Shown here: positions 1-19,561 of the stretch, piece by piece
Layout: each line of letters begins with the position of its first letter
Position numbering within the stretch: position 1 is the stretch's first letter
DNA from: Morella rubra
Taxonomy: Eukaryota; Streptophyta; Magnoliopsida; Fagales; Myricaceae
Assembly (NCBI GenBank): GCA_003952965.2
Contig: RXIC02000446.1
Coordinates: 129,478-193,477, forward strand
Length of the DNA stretch: 64,000 nt
Direction of reading: 5' to 3'
The notes under the pieces: generated by a model
Database searches by the model: none
What the model saw: only the letters and a program-made list of their open reading frames with translations
What the model was told of the DNA's origin: nothing
Position numbers and translations under genes: made by a program

Positions 1-1147
1 TTGCTGGACAGGAAAGCTGGGAAAGTATACTGCCTGAAAGACTGGGAAAGTCTACAGAATAAAATACTTTTCCTGGTTTGTCAACACATCAGGGCCGTGA
101 CCCGTCCATTCAGCTCCTACGTCCTTCCACGACTTGAGAATGCACATGTTGCTTCCCACTTTCTTGTCATTCGTGAAGCGGTACAACCAGTGATGATATG
201 TTGGATAACCATTGTCGTGCAAGAATTCGCCACCGCCAGCCAACCACGTGGGGAGCTGGTTTAGGAGTAACGACTAACGAGTGGACTGAAAGCTTCTCCC
301 GTATTTTGCTCTATGTCGCAAATTGACTCTACGTACGCTTCCATTCTCGTGTTCTCTTTTAGGACTTTCACGGCCCAAATTATTATCTTTGGGATCATAT
401 TGCGTATTAATTTGCTTTAAAAGAGGTGATAGTTTATTATCTGCATGATCATGTGGATATACAAGGTATGCAAATTAAAATGATCATCTATAAGCAATAT
501 TAGGACCTTTGTTTGTCTGTCTCAATTGGACCTCAATAGCTACCCTACTGATTTTGGTCTATTCAATAACCTCATTAGCCACACAATCTGTACTCATGCA
601 AAAGAGTTCCAAAGGTTTGTACGAGTAATATATAGTTTATGCTTTTCGTTTATATCCGTAATTCTAAAATAAAAGTGAAAAAATGGTAATAATATTAATG
701 TATGGTCTTAATAGCTCTGCACATACAAAATATGTACGCGGCTGATTGTCTTTGTCATGGGCCTTACCAAATTTATAAACATCACCTAACCATTTAACTT
801 TTCTGTAAATCTAAAATAAAACTGAAAAAAATTGTAATAATATTAATGTATGGTCTTTTTTTTTTAATCAACAAAGCCACTGTTATAAACTAAACACAAG
901 TGCGTACAGAACAACAACAACAAAAAAACAGAAAAAAGACAGAACATGCATGGTCTTAATAGCTCTGCACATGCAAAATATGGGCGTGGCTGATTGTCTT
1001 TGTCATGGGCCTAAACATCACCTAACTTTTCCGTAGCCTTTTCAAGTCGAGTTCCCCTAGTCGATCAGAAAAGGTTGAGCTCCGATCTTCAAATAAAACA
1101 CTCACAGACAGACATGCAGCAGCAGCCTCACTCACTGTTTACCACCC
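1..1147 (+). other. Upstream region of receptor-kinase copy A
   Basis: There is no credible gene here. The stretch matches 10909-12055 almost base for base and 6112-7022 more loosely, so it is the 5' flank carried in each array unit. Within it, a segment of about 70 bp around 695-770 (containing ATGGTCTTAATAGCTCTGCAC) recurs at 947-1015. The two copies are separated by a T-run and an A/CAA-rich tract at 850-940. Copy B has only one version. The 60 bases before 1148 are CA-rich and look like a short leader. No convincing TATA box stands out. Confidence 0.6.
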
Positions 1148-5155
<4,008 letters not shown>

Positions 5156-5321
5156 AGTCTACTCTTACGATGAGCTAAAATTTATTATAATCCTTGTACT
5201 ATCGAAAGTAGTTTAATTTGGCCAATAGATTTTAAAAGTTCTAAAAGCTAATTCATCTCCTAAAATCATAAACTGTGACACTACTTTTAGCTTTCTAAAG
5301 TTGTCAGAAAGAAGTCACAAG
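5156..5321 (+). other. 3' flank of copy A
   Basis: AT-rich sequence between the copy A stop codon and an LTR fragment. It matches 9946-10111 behind copy B almost base for base. It probably holds the 3' untranslated region, but no polyadenylation signal is clear enough to call. Confidence 0.5.
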
Positions 5322-5723
5322 TGTTAGTAGTTAATATAGTATAGTTGGACTTAAACCTATAAACTTAAGTTGCATGGGTGGACTTAGGGAGGCCCAGGAG
5401 AAAAGTCATGGGTTTAGGTTGGGCCGAAGGGACAGCAATTTTGGATGGTCTTGGGCCTTCTGATCAACCCTAAAAACTAGTTCAAGAGGTGAGGTTTTCC
5501 CTCACTTACCACTAGCCCTTTCTAAAACCGATGTAGGAATAACCCCGACACTTTTGTTTTAGAATATAAAATCTTGACGTTATTTTATAATTATGTATTA
5601 CCTTGTTTAGATAGCCACTGCAACTATTAGAGGACCTCTCCTTGTACAATTACAACAAAGAAAAAATACATAGATTTTTCTCTACGTCTCTTTCCCTAAT
5701 TATTTTCAACTTGGTATCAAAGC
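5322..5723 (+). mobile_element. Copia-type LTR plus primer-binding site fragment (behind A)
   Basis: The stretch begins TGTTAG and ends TTTTCA at 5708, about 387 bp. Two bases later comes TGGTATCAAAGC (5712-5723), which resembles the initiator-Met tRNA primer site of Ty1/copia elements. A TATAAAA-like stretch lies near 5566. No gag or pol follows, so this is the left end of a truncated element. The family assignment rests on the primer-site motif and the TG..CA ends. Confidence 0.65.
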
Positions 5724-6111
5724 TCCCAACCTAAATTTTCTCTACCACCACACACTTCTCTCACGGTTGAGCTTCCTCTCTTCCTGATTGTCATATGTAT
5801 CAGAATAATTCTTTAGGGAACAAGGACCACATAACATCTCTCCGTACTTCCCATGTGAAATATGAAAATTTGTAACTTCCAAACATCATCAGTCTATAAG
5901 TGACTTTTTTGGTTACCAAGAGAAAAAAAAAAAAAATTTAGCCTTACCTCGTAACCCTACCTGGACACCATTCTTGATGGGACCAATTATAGTATGGGGC
6001 CCCAAAACATGAGCATTTTTCTTAATAGTCGAAAAATTGTGGCTGTATAATGACACTATGGTGCCATTAATCCAAGACCGACTCAAGCGAGAGATGAAGA
6101 TAAGGAGCGTT
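5724..6111 (-). other. Spacer between A and B, with segment inverted relative to D spacers
   Basis: No gene. On the minus strand, 5830-6100 resembles the plus strand at 27880-28040 and its copies at 32820-32990 and 61100-61260. The shared part encodes GPHTIIG and KNGI in a short open frame, but the function is unknown. The equivalent behind copy B is 10590-10880. The sequence before 5830 is the remainder of the LTR-element leader. Confidence 0.45.
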
Positions 6112-7061
6112 TTCTTGCTTGATAGGAAAGCTGGGAAAGTATACTGCCTGAAAGACTGGGAAAGTCTACAGTATAAAATACTTTTCCTGGTTTATCAACA
6201 CATCAGGCCGTGACCCGTCCATTCAGCTCCTACGTACATCCACGATATGAGAATGCACATGTTGCTTCCCACTTTCTTGTCATTCGTGAAGCGGTACAAC
6301 CAGTGATGATATGTTGGATAACCATTGTCGTGCAAGAATTTGCCATGCACGCCAGCCAACCGCGCGCGTGGGGAGCTGGTTTATGAGTAACGACTAACGA
6401 GTGGACTGAAAGTTTCTCCCATATTTTGCTCTGTCACAAATTGACTCTACGTACGCTTCCATTCTCGTGTTCTCTTTTAGGACTTTCACGGCCCAAATTA
6501 TTATCTTTGGGATCATATTGCGTATTAATTTATGCTTAAAAGATGTGATAGTTATTATCTGCATGACTCATGTACGGATATACAAGGTATGCAAATTAAA
6601 ATGATCATCTATAAGCAATATTAGGACGTTTGTAATTCTGTGTCAATTGGTCCTCATTAATGCTACCCTACTGATTTTGGTCTATTCAATAACCTCATTA
6701 GCCACACAATTTGGACTCATGCAAAAGAGTTCCAAAGGTTTGTACGAGTAATATATAGTTTATGCTTTTCGTTTATATCCGTAATTCTAAAATAAAAGTG
6801 AAAAAAAGTTTAATAGCTCTGCACATACAAAATATGTACGCGGCTGATAGTCTTTGTCATGGGACTTACCAATTTATAAACATCACCAAACCATTCAACT
6901 TTTCCGTAGCCTTTTCAAGTCAAGTTCCCTAACTAGCGATCAGAAAAAGTTGAGCTCCGATCTTCGAATAAAACACTCACAGACAGACATGCAGCAGCAG
7001 CCTCACTCACTGTTTACCACCCATGCTGTCTAAAAAGCTAAAATCGCTCACTGGGAAAGCC
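6112..7061 (+). other. Upstream region of receptor-kinase copy B
   Basis: Diverged homolog of 1-1186. It lacks the internal promoter duplication seen in A and C and has many small indels. No gene or element of its own is visible. Confidence 0.55.
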
Positions 7062-9945
<2,884 letters not shown>

Positions 9946-10111
9946 AGTCTACTCTTACGATGAGCTAAAATTTATTATAATCCTTGTACTATCGAAAGTA
10001 GTTTAATTTGGCCAATAGATTTTAAAAGTTCTAAAAGCTAATTCATCTCCAAAATCATAAACTGTGACACTACTTTTAGCTTTCTAAAGTTGTCCAGAAA
10101 GAAGTCACAAT

Positions 10112-10513
10112 TGTGAGTAGTTAATATAGTATAGTTGGACTTAAACCTATAAACTTAAGTTGCATGGGTGGACTTAGGGAGGCCCAGGAGAAAAGTCATG
10201 GGTTTAGGTTGGGCCGAAGGGACAGCAATTTTGGATGGTCTTGGGCCTTCTGATCAACCCTAAAAACTAGTTCAAGAGGTGAGGTTTTCCCTCACTTACC
10301 ACTAGCCCTTTCTAAAACCGATGTAGGAATAACCCCGACACTTTTGTTTTAGAATATAAAATCTTGACGTTATTTTATAATTATGTATTACCTTGTTTAG
10401 ATAGCCACTGCAACTATTAGAGGACCTCTCCTTGTACAATTACAACAAAGAAAAAATACATAGATTTTTCTCTACGTCTCTTTCCCTAATTATTTTAAAC
10501 TTGGTATCAAAGC
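10112..10513 (+). mobile_element. Copia-type LTR plus primer-binding site fragment (behind B)
   Basis: Duplicate of 5322-5723. It begins TGTGAG rather than TGTTAG, and the LTR end reads TTTTAAAC before the same primer-site motif at about 10502-10513. It lies at the same distance from the receptor stop codon as its partner, so it was copied with the receptor unit rather than inserted twice. Confidence 0.6.
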
Positions 10514-10908
10514 TCCCAACCTAAATTAATTCTTCTACCACCACACACTTTCTCTCACGGTTGAGCTTCCTCTCTTCCTGATTGTCATGTATCAGAATAA
10601 TTCTTTAGGGAACAAGGACCACATAACATCTCTCCGTACTTCCCCTGTGAAATATGAAAATTTGTAACTTCCAAACATCGACAGTCTATAAGTGACTTTT
10701 TCGTTACCACGGAAAAAAAAATGGGGGAAAAATTTAGCCTTACCTCTAACCCTACCTGTATACCATTCTTGACGGGACCAATTATAGTATGGGGCCCCAA
10801 AACATGAGCATTTTTCTTAACAGTCGAAAAATTGTGGCTGTATAATGACACCATGGTGCCATTAATCCGAGACCGGCTGGAGCTAGAGATGAAGACAAGG
10901 AGCGCGTT
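10514..10908 (-). other. Spacer between B and C
   Basis: Counterpart of 5724-6111. A minus-strand open frame (10854-10585) shares GPHTIIG and KNGI with the plus-strand frames at 27868, 32809 and 61088, so the segment is inverted relative to the D spacers. I do not recognise a protein family. Confidence 0.45.
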
Positions 10909-12055
10909 TTCTTGCTGGACAGGAAAGCTGGGAAAGTATACTGCCTGAAAGACTGGGAAAGTCTACAGAATAAAATACTTTTCCTGGTTTGTCAACACAT
11001 CAGGGCCGTGACCCGTCCATTCAGCTCCTACGTCCTTCCACGACTTGAGAATGCACATGTTGCTTCCCACTTTCTTGTCATTCGTGAAGCGGTACAACCA
11101 GTGATGATATGTTGGATAACCATTGTCGTGCAAGAATTCGCCACCGCCAGCCAACCACGTGGGGAGCTGGTTTAGGAGTAACGACTAACGAGTGGACTGA
11201 AAGCTTCTCCCGTATTTTGCTCTATGTCGCAAATTGACTCTACGTACGCTTCCATTCTCGTGTTCTCTTTTAGGACTTTCACGGTCCAAATTATTATCTT
11301 TGGGATCATATTGCGTATTAATTTGCGTTTAAAAGAGGTGATATTTATTATCTGCATGATTCATGTGGATATACAAGGTATGTAAATTAAAATGATCTAT
11401 ATGCAATATTAGGACCTTTGTTTTATGTCTCAATTGGACCTCAATAGCTACCCTACTGATTTTGGTCTATTCAATAACCTCATTAGCCACACAATCTGTA
11501 CTCATGCAAAAGAGTTCCAAAGGTTTGTACGGGTAATATATAGTTTATGCTTTTCGTTTATATCCGTAATTCTAAAATAAAAGTGAAAAAATGGTAATAA
11601 TATTAATGTCTGGTCTTAATAGCTCTGCACATACAAAATATGTACGCGGCTGATTGTCTTTGTCATGGGCCTTACCAAATTTATAAACATCACCTAACCA
11701 TTTAACTTTTCTGTAAATCTAAAATAAAACTGAAAAAAATTGTAATAATATTAATGTATGGTCTTTTTTTTTTAATCAACAAAGCCACTGTTATAAACTA
11801 AACACAAGTGCGTACAGAACAACAACAACAAAAAAACAGAAAAAAGACAGAACATGCATGGTCTTAATAGCTCTGCACATGCAAAATATGGGCGTGGCTG
11901 ATTGTCTTTGTCATGGGCCTAAACATCACCTAACTTTTCCGTAGCCTTTTCAAGTCGAGTTCCCCTAGTCGATCAGAAAAGGTTGAGCTCCGATCTTCAA
12001 ATAAAACACTCACCGACAGACATGCAGCAGCAGCCTCACTCACTGTTTACCACCC
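10909..12055 (+). other. Upstream region of receptor-kinase copy C
   Basis: Near-identical copy of 1-1147 with a handful of substitutions and short indels, including the internal 70-bp duplication. No separate gene. Confidence 0.6.
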
Positions 12056-14862
12056 ATGCTGTCTAAAAGGCTAAAATCGTTCCCTGTGAAAGCCATGTGT
12101 TCTGCGAAAGAGTTATTTACATCATTATTCCTTCTCTCCCTCGTTTTCCGTTACACTGTTTCCGCTGACACAGTTACGCCAAACCAGCCTATTAAAAACG
12201 GCGACATCCTAATCTCGACCGATAAAACCTTTGCACTTGGGTTTTTCAGCCCTCGTTTCCCTTTCTGGTCTACAAACACATCGGTCTCATCGATGAACAA
12301 TTCCATGGCTCGGCTATTGGATTCAGGAAACCTCGTCTTGGTTGGACGAGACAGCCAAAGGGTTACATGGCAAAGCTTTGACTATCCCTCAAACACCATG
12401 CTTCCGTTTATGAAACTTGGACTCGACCGCCGTACCGGATTTAAATGGTACCTAACATCTTGGAAGTCGGCAGAAAACCCCGGAACCGGGAACTGCTCGT
12501 ATGCGATTGATCCAAGTGAGTACCCGCAGTTGTTCTTATACAAGGCTGGAGCTCCGTTTTGGTGGGCCGGATCATGGACAGAACAAAGATGGAGTTGTGT
12601 ACCCGAAATGACACGTAATTTCATCTTCAATGTTAGCTACGTGAACAATCAGGATGAGATCGCCATTACGTACGGTGTGACTGTCCCAAACGTTCTCACC
12701 AGAATGGTGTTGGACGAGTCAGGAATTATCCGGTGGTCCACCTGGCGCTGGAGTAAATGGGTTGAGTTCTAGTTCGACCCGAAAGAAACTTGCGACAATT
12801 ATCGGGAGTGCGGCCCAAATAGCTACTGTGACCCGTATAACCCGGACAAGTTCGAGTGCACCTGAATACCGGGATTCGAACCCAAGTCGGCCCGTGATTG
12901 GTACTTGAGAGACGGCTCGGGCGGGTGCGTGAGGAAGAAAGGGGTTTCCACGTGCCGGAGCGGAGAAGGGTTCGTGAAGTTTGCAAATGTGAAGACGCCA
13001 GATACTTCGATAGCACACGTGGACATGAGCCTGTCCCTCATAGAGTGTGAGAAGGAATGCTTGGCGAATTGCTCTTGTACGGCTTACACCAGTGCGGATG
13101 AGACAAAGGGAGGGTTTGGTTGCTTGGCATGGTATGGGGATTTGGTAGACACGAGAGCGTATTCCAATGCGGGACAAGATTTATATGTACGTGTGGATGC
13201 TGCTGTAGTAGGTACTCTTCAGTTTCATAGCTCAGTTCTTAATTTACTACATTTCTCACTTAAAAATTGTTGGTTAAATATCACTAAGCCTAAACTACAT
13301 GATATTAACCATACATTAACGACGTACACTAGAGAAGATGTCACGCATTTCCGCTCACTTTGATGCTATTTAAACAGTTTCATCCACACCCCTTAACCAT
13401 TCCCCCACCCCCTCCCAAAAAAACAAATTCTCCGCAATTGGACCTATATTTAGCAGTTCTATGTATTACCTTCTTAGATAATTTGCGGTGTTAATATCCA
13501 AAGATTAATGTCTCCCTTTATATTTTTCCCTTAAGCTCAATATGCAAAGAAACATAGTCTTATTCGAAACAAGGGAATTCTGGCGGTTCTTACGGTCTCT
13601 GTTGCTGTACTATTGCTTCTTGGGGTCTCCACAGTGTATTGGTTGGTAATGAAGAAGAAGAAAGGTAAGCAAACTGTAACGTTTTTCACTCTTTTGTTTG
13701 AAGCAGTTCTTTTTCTTTTCACCTACTTCTTTCTTTTAACACTGGTGACAACTGACAAATGCAGCCAAGGCGACCTGATTTAATGTGCTAAACCCATTTA
13801 TCTGATATCGTGCTGACAAAAGAACTATAAACTCATCTCTCTTAACTCTACGTCAACCGGTTAGGGTCATAAAGTTGACCCATCTGGACATTTTATAAAT
13901 GACAAACAGCAACTTTTTAAACTTGAACCCTTCTTCTTTTTTCTTGTCTTTCATTGTCCCCTTTTACAGTGTCTCCTGAGTTCCAGTAAGGGGGCTTTTC
14001 TTTAGGAGTTCATTGTTGCGTAAGCACTCACTAATGTTACTAACTGCATTTCACGACAGGGAAGCGGCAAAGCAAACATACCTTTAATGTTGACTCGAGT
14101 TCAACATACTTCGAAGAATCTACAAGTGGACAGGAGATGGATGGAAGTACCGGAAAATCAGATTTACCATTCTTTGATTTAAGCACAATAGTTGCAGCCA
14201 CAGATCACTTCTCTGTTGCTAACAAGCTTGGAGAAGGTGGTTTTGGCTCAGTTTATAAGGTAATCTCCCTGGAGGATCAGTCCTGAAAATAGCATGTGTT
14301 AAGGAAAGCTAATTTTCCTTATCCTATTCGAGTTCGGTTCGTGTGTGGTAATAAATCAGCAGTTCATCCTGAATATTCAGGGAATCCCATTTAGGTGAAA
14401 GGCTTGCCCATACAAATCATTCGTTTGAAATTTCTCTCCACAAAAGTGTGCTTATGACTGAACAAACTTTGTACCTGATTTCAAGGTGTGTTATCTAGTG
14501 GAAAGGAAATAGCAATAAAGAGACTGTTAAAGCACTCCGGACAAGCAATAGAAGAGTTCAAGAATGAAGTTGCTATCATTGCTAAACTCCAACACAAGAA
14601 CCTCGTGAGGATTCTAGGTTACTGTGTTCAAGGAGAAGAGAAGATGTTAATCTACGAGTACTTGCCAAACAAAAGCTTGGACTCATTCATTTTTGGTACG
14701 TCTTTTTTCACATAAAGTTTTTTAACATCACCAGAAAATGATACTCCAATTTCAAATAGATGAGTTTTTCGTATGTAGAATATATATATATCTGAAACTC
14801 AAACTCTCTCTTTATTTAGATGAAAGGAAAATGTCACTTTTAGATTGGAAAAAACGTTTGGA
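10909..14862 (+). repeat. Direct duplicate, second copy (C 5' half)
   Basis: Partner of 1-3956. Beyond 14862 copy C continues into a normal exon 5, while A switches to another paralog. Confidence 0.9.
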
Positions 14863-15823
14863 GATTATTTGTGGAGTAGCTCGAGGGATCCTATATCTTT
14901 ATCAAGATTCAAGATTCCGAATTATCCATAGAGATCTAAAGGCTAGCAACGTTCTACTGATGATACAATGAATCCAAAAATCTCAGATTTTGGTATGGCT
15001 AAAATCTTTGGAAGTGACCAAAGTGAAGCAAACACAAATCGCATGGTTGGAACATAGTAAGTGCCGCATTCAATGGACATAATAATGTCAATGGTTTCAA
15101 CCCTCTTATGTCACTGCCATTGTTGTAAGTCAAAGAATACATCCAAAGCTCTGTTCAAGATAAATATGAAGCATATATTTTCCAGACGTTCTTTCTCCTG
15201 TTGATGTTACTTTAAAACTTAAAAAGTTGTATGCTACTTCAGTGCACAAATATGAGCTATATCTTTGGTAATTTCTGTATGCTACTGCGCAATGGTTATA
15301 TGTCACCAGAGTACGCAATGCAAGGGCTATTTTCGGTGAAGTCTGATGTATACAGCTTCGGGGTTTTGCTACTGGAGATTATTACTGGCAAGAAGAACAG
15401 TACTTTTTATCATGATGGCCCCTCCTCAAACTTGATTGGACATGTAAGTTCATTTACTCAAACTATTAGCCGCATTGATGCATTAATATTTAGAGTAATA
15501 TTGATGATATGGTGTTCTAGGTTTGGGACCTATGGAGAGAAGGCGAAGCCATGGAAATTGTTGATTCGTCCCTGGGTGAGAAATACCCTGCCAATGAAGT
15601 TTCAAGATGCATTCAAATTGGGCTTTTGTGCGTGCAAGAACATGCAACAGATCGGCCCACCATGTCGGCAGTTGTTTTCATGTTGGGCAATGACACACCT
15701 CTTCCTTCTCCAAAACAGCCTGCATTCATCTTGAAGAGTACTTACAATAGTAAAGATGCATCAACCAGCGAAGGAGCTTTTTCTGCAAATGAAATTACAG
15801 TCAGTATGATTCACGGTCGCTGA
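12056..15823 (+). pseudogene. G-type lectin S-receptor-like kinase, copy C
   Basis: Exons by homology: 12056-13211 (Met at 12095 matches F), 13536-13664, 14060-14259, about 14487-14695, 14820-15056, about 15293-15443 and 15521-15823. Exon 1 shares with A the in-frame loss of about 54 B-lectin residues, TAG at 12770 and TGA at 12863. The exon 4 acceptor has the same CAG-to-CAA change. Breaks of its own: one G is missing near 14960, just after the catalytic loop ([11 protein letters not shown]), and the exon 6 acceptor CAG has become CAA. Exon 7 is an intact reading frame ending at 15823. The kinase half is of the F/G type ([18 protein letters not shown]), unlike A and B. Confidence 0.92.
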
Positions 15824-16139
15824 TGCCAAACTTGGATAGTTGTAGTGTAATAGTATGCAATTGTATTATATAATTCAATATTATTGTAAGTTAGAGATGC
15901 CCTAGATGGTCATGCTCAGATATATATCAGAATTCTAAATTATGATTCTTTCCCTCTCGCCCTTGGCCCTTCTGTTCAGGAAAAAATATTTCGCATACTA
16001 CGATTCTTTTTTTTAAGCATAAAACTAAGACTAAATAAATAAAATTACATTGCTATTACGTTAAGATAAATTCGCTTTGCACTTTCCAAATATATAAGAG
16101 TTTTGATACTTTGCATCTATCAACTATTAAATACACAAT
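15824..16139 (+). other. 3' flank of copy C
   Basis: AT-rich sequence, closely matched by 46938-47224 behind copy G. It probably includes the 3' untranslated region. The copia remnant begins at its right edge without a recognisable left LTR. Confidence 0.5.
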
Positions 16140-19100
16140 GTTTCCCCGTTTGAGGTCCTGCATGGTAAGCCACCCTCCTACTCTTCCTTTCGCACTTTTG
16201 GTTGCTCTTATTTACGCGAATATGCTCAACATAAATTCAGTCCAATAAAACCACTCCTTGTGTTTTCATTGGCTATAGTTGTCTACATAAAGGATTTCGT
16301 TATCTTAACAAGACTATCCATTGTCTTTGTATCTCGTCACGTTGATTTTGACAAAACTATTTTCCCTTATATATTCTAGTGATGATATCCCTTTCATTCC
16401 ATCTGATTTCTCTGAATTTCTTATTTTTTTATACTTGTGCGTCCAAACTTTTATTTTCCTCTCTAGGTACAACCTCCACTTCACCTCCAGCTCTGCTCAC
16501 TTTGTCATCTCCATGTGTGTCGTGCAGTCTTGATCAGACTCTGATTGTTGCTTCTCCGCCAATACCATTTATGACTGGATCTCCTTTTGAGCAGAACTTG
16601 ATGTCTAGTATTTTTCCTGCAAAGCCTATAACATTGCCTGGACTTGCTGCATCGTTCCCATCGAATACTTACCCTATGGTTACTAAGGTTAGGCCTGGTA
16701 TCTTGAATCCCAAATCTTATCATGCTATGGTTCCTTCTTTACAAATTTCTTTTTCTCTTCTTTGATGGCTTTGCAAGAACCTCATGGTTTGATGAGTTCT
16801 TTCAAGCATCCTAAGTGGGTGATCGCTGTGGAAGATGAGATGCGTGCTCTTCACTATAATAATAGTTGGTCCTTTGTCCCTTGCCCTACAGACAAGAGTG
16901 TGGTGGGTTGTTGCTGGGTTTACAAGACCAAACTTTTGTCAGATGGGTCTGTTGAGCTCTCCAAAGCACACTTTGTTGCCAAAGGCTATATTCAACTAAC
17001 TGGCTTGGATTTTGATGCCACCTTTAGTCTGGTCATGATGCTTGCTACTTTTTGTTTAGTTCTCTCTCTTGCTGCCACCTTCGTATGGTCTTTGCGTCAG
17101 TTGGGCATTAAGAATGCATTTCTCCGTAGTTCTCTCCAAGAAGAAGTTTACATGGATCAACCTTCTAGCTTCATATGTCTGTTGTCTTAACAAAGCTATT
17201 TACAATCTCAAAGAAGCACATCGCGCTTGGTTCCATCGTTTCAGCACATTTCTTCTTCAATATGGCTTTCAGTGTGGTACTGCAGACCCTTCCATATTTA
17301 TTTATACACAGCCTGCCGGTAGTATTTATCCTTTACTATATGTTAACGATATTGTGCTAACTGGTAATAATGCATCTCTACTTCAGTCCTTTGTTGATCA
17401 TCTTAGGCATGAGTTTACTATGAAGGATCTTGGTCTTTTACATTATTTTTTAAGCATTGAGGTCCAACATACGGCTATAGGTCTTTTTCTCAATCAGTCT
17501 AAGTATCCTATAGATGTTCTTCATTGTCTCAGCATGATTGATTGTAAATCTGTATCCACTCCCATGATTGTCGATCTGCATCTTACAGCACAGTGTTATT
17601 TATTCAAATGTCAATACAAAAAAAAATGACCTTTAGCAAAAACCGCTACTAAAGGTCAAACAACTACTGCTACAGTAACGGCAATCGCGACCGCCGCTAT
17701 AGGCCCGTCGCAGTAGGTTATAGAGCGGCATTTTTTGCGACCACTAGTGAAAATGGCAAGCCATAACAGCGGCCACTCAGCAACGATCACAAACACCTCT
17801 AAAGACCCGAAGTGCGTTTGTAAAAATTTTCAACAGTGCTTCTCTAAAATGCCACTATAAGTCTTTAGCAACGTTTTTAAGCTATAGCTCAATTTTGTCA
17901 TGCGTTTAAACATCTACAGCAGCGTTTTGTGACTACCGCTAAAAACATATGCCAACATTTTATTTTATTTTTTGGTTTGGTATGATATGTGCTAGAGTTT
18001 TTAAAACGCCACTAAATCATTTTTAAAAATGTTGCAATAGATACGTTTTTTCCTGATTTTCTTGTAATACAAATTTTAATTGATTGATGTAAAAACATAA
18101 AATGTGTAATAAAACAAAATATATTTCATCATTGACTAAATAACCCCGTCTTACAAGTTTTGCAACAAACATAAAGAAGTTCTAAAAGTTTCTAAGCAGT
18201 CTAAAAAGTAACAAATAAAGACATTTAACAACAAATAACTGACTTTAATCCTTAGCAGCTTCAGTGCTCTAGCACTATCTACACCAGCACTATTGGCACT
18301 ATCATCACTAGCACTAGCACCATAATTATTGGCTACAATTGCAATATTGGAAAATTAACAAACAATAATATTTTGAACAAAAATGAAAACAAATTAATAC
18401 AAATACAAGAGCTTAATATACACTTAAAAGACAAAAGTATTATAATTGCATACAATTTATCTTCAAACACGCAAAAAAATATGAATCTAAAGAATTTAGC
18501 AGAGCAAGCGACAAGGAAAGTACAACTGAAACTAAGCATTTACAAATATGTGAGGAACAAACTAAATCTTTGGCATCTATAAACTTCAGTAGTTAAAGCT
18601 CAAATACAATACACTTAAACTTACACATGCATAAAAGATAAAGGAAATTCAACAAGAATAAGAAGTAACGGAAAAAGGAAAAAGGAAGAGTAATGCTTGT
18701 AAGTGTTGTGTACAATACAACAAAACTACGCATCTTTCAAAATATGCATAATCCAAAACCAGAAAATCCATTTGAAAATATTTTGAATTTTTTTTGCAGA
18801 GTAGGATGTACTTTCTTTTTCTGCACAGAGTAGGAGGTAATTCGAATTACTGGTAAAGACAGCATTATATACCAAAAATACATAAAACCAAATGTACCAA
18901 CAGACTATGATCACCTCATACCCCCTTGATTAAGGTTTCCTGTTTAGGTTTGCTCAGTTTAACAGAACCTATTCAGGATAACAACAAATCAGAATTGTAA
19001 CACCAATAGGCTGAGAACAAGATAAACCATTTTTTATTCTAACGCCTATTGGATGAGAACAAGATATAACCATTCTTCACTATTTCAAGAAAAAAATTTA

Positions 19101-19231
19101 GCCTGTCAATCATATTGTTAACAACTATACATTATTCCACAGAACACAATTTTTTTCCCACACAGCAGCTAAAAGGCATTGTCATGACCATTTCAGTCCA
19201 TACTAAAGGAGATGGAGTTCCTTTAACTTAC

Positions 19232-19561
19232 TTATTTATGACTAGTGTACAAGGCATCTCATCCTTCCTTTTTCCCTTGCAAACTCCATAATCGACTGAA
19301 GTATCAATCTTTAAGATTTGACCAGAAGAATACACACTCTAAGAAAAACCTGTACCCTGCAAAAATAACATGACGATTTTGACATATCGGCAAACTTTTA
19401 CAAGCAAAACTCGTGATACAGGACAAGCAAAAACAACGTGACACCCAACCTTCCATATACAATAGTTCTTCCCCGTAGAGCTAGTTTTGGGAGCCCCCTT
19501 CTCGGTCAACACTCCAACAGTAGCCCAAGAACCCGACAGCGTGTCCCCTACCAACAAATTC
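19232..19561 (-). pseudogene. Captured MCM10-like replication-factor fragment inside the CACTA element
   Basis: Two exon-like pieces on the minus strand. The first, 19561-19445, follows a GCAG acceptor and reads SGSWATVGVLTEKG then SSTGKNYCIWKVG, ending at a GT donor. The second, 19356-19232, follows TTTTTGCAG and reads GTGFS, stop, SVYSSGQILK and later VDYGVCKGKRKDEMPCTLV, ending at a GTAAGT donor. These resemble the OB-fold and the start of the zinc-binding part of plant MCM10, which helps load polymerase alpha at replication forks. The stretch between the pieces is much too short for the intervening OB-fold sequence, and the second piece has an in-frame stop, so no working protein is possible. 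Recognition is from memory of the family, not from an alignment. Confidence 0.7.

Noticed and set aside
18333..18582. Overlapping short open frames in the CACTA interior
   Set aside because: AT-rich Lys/Asn/Phe/Leu strings on both strands with no recognisable motif.
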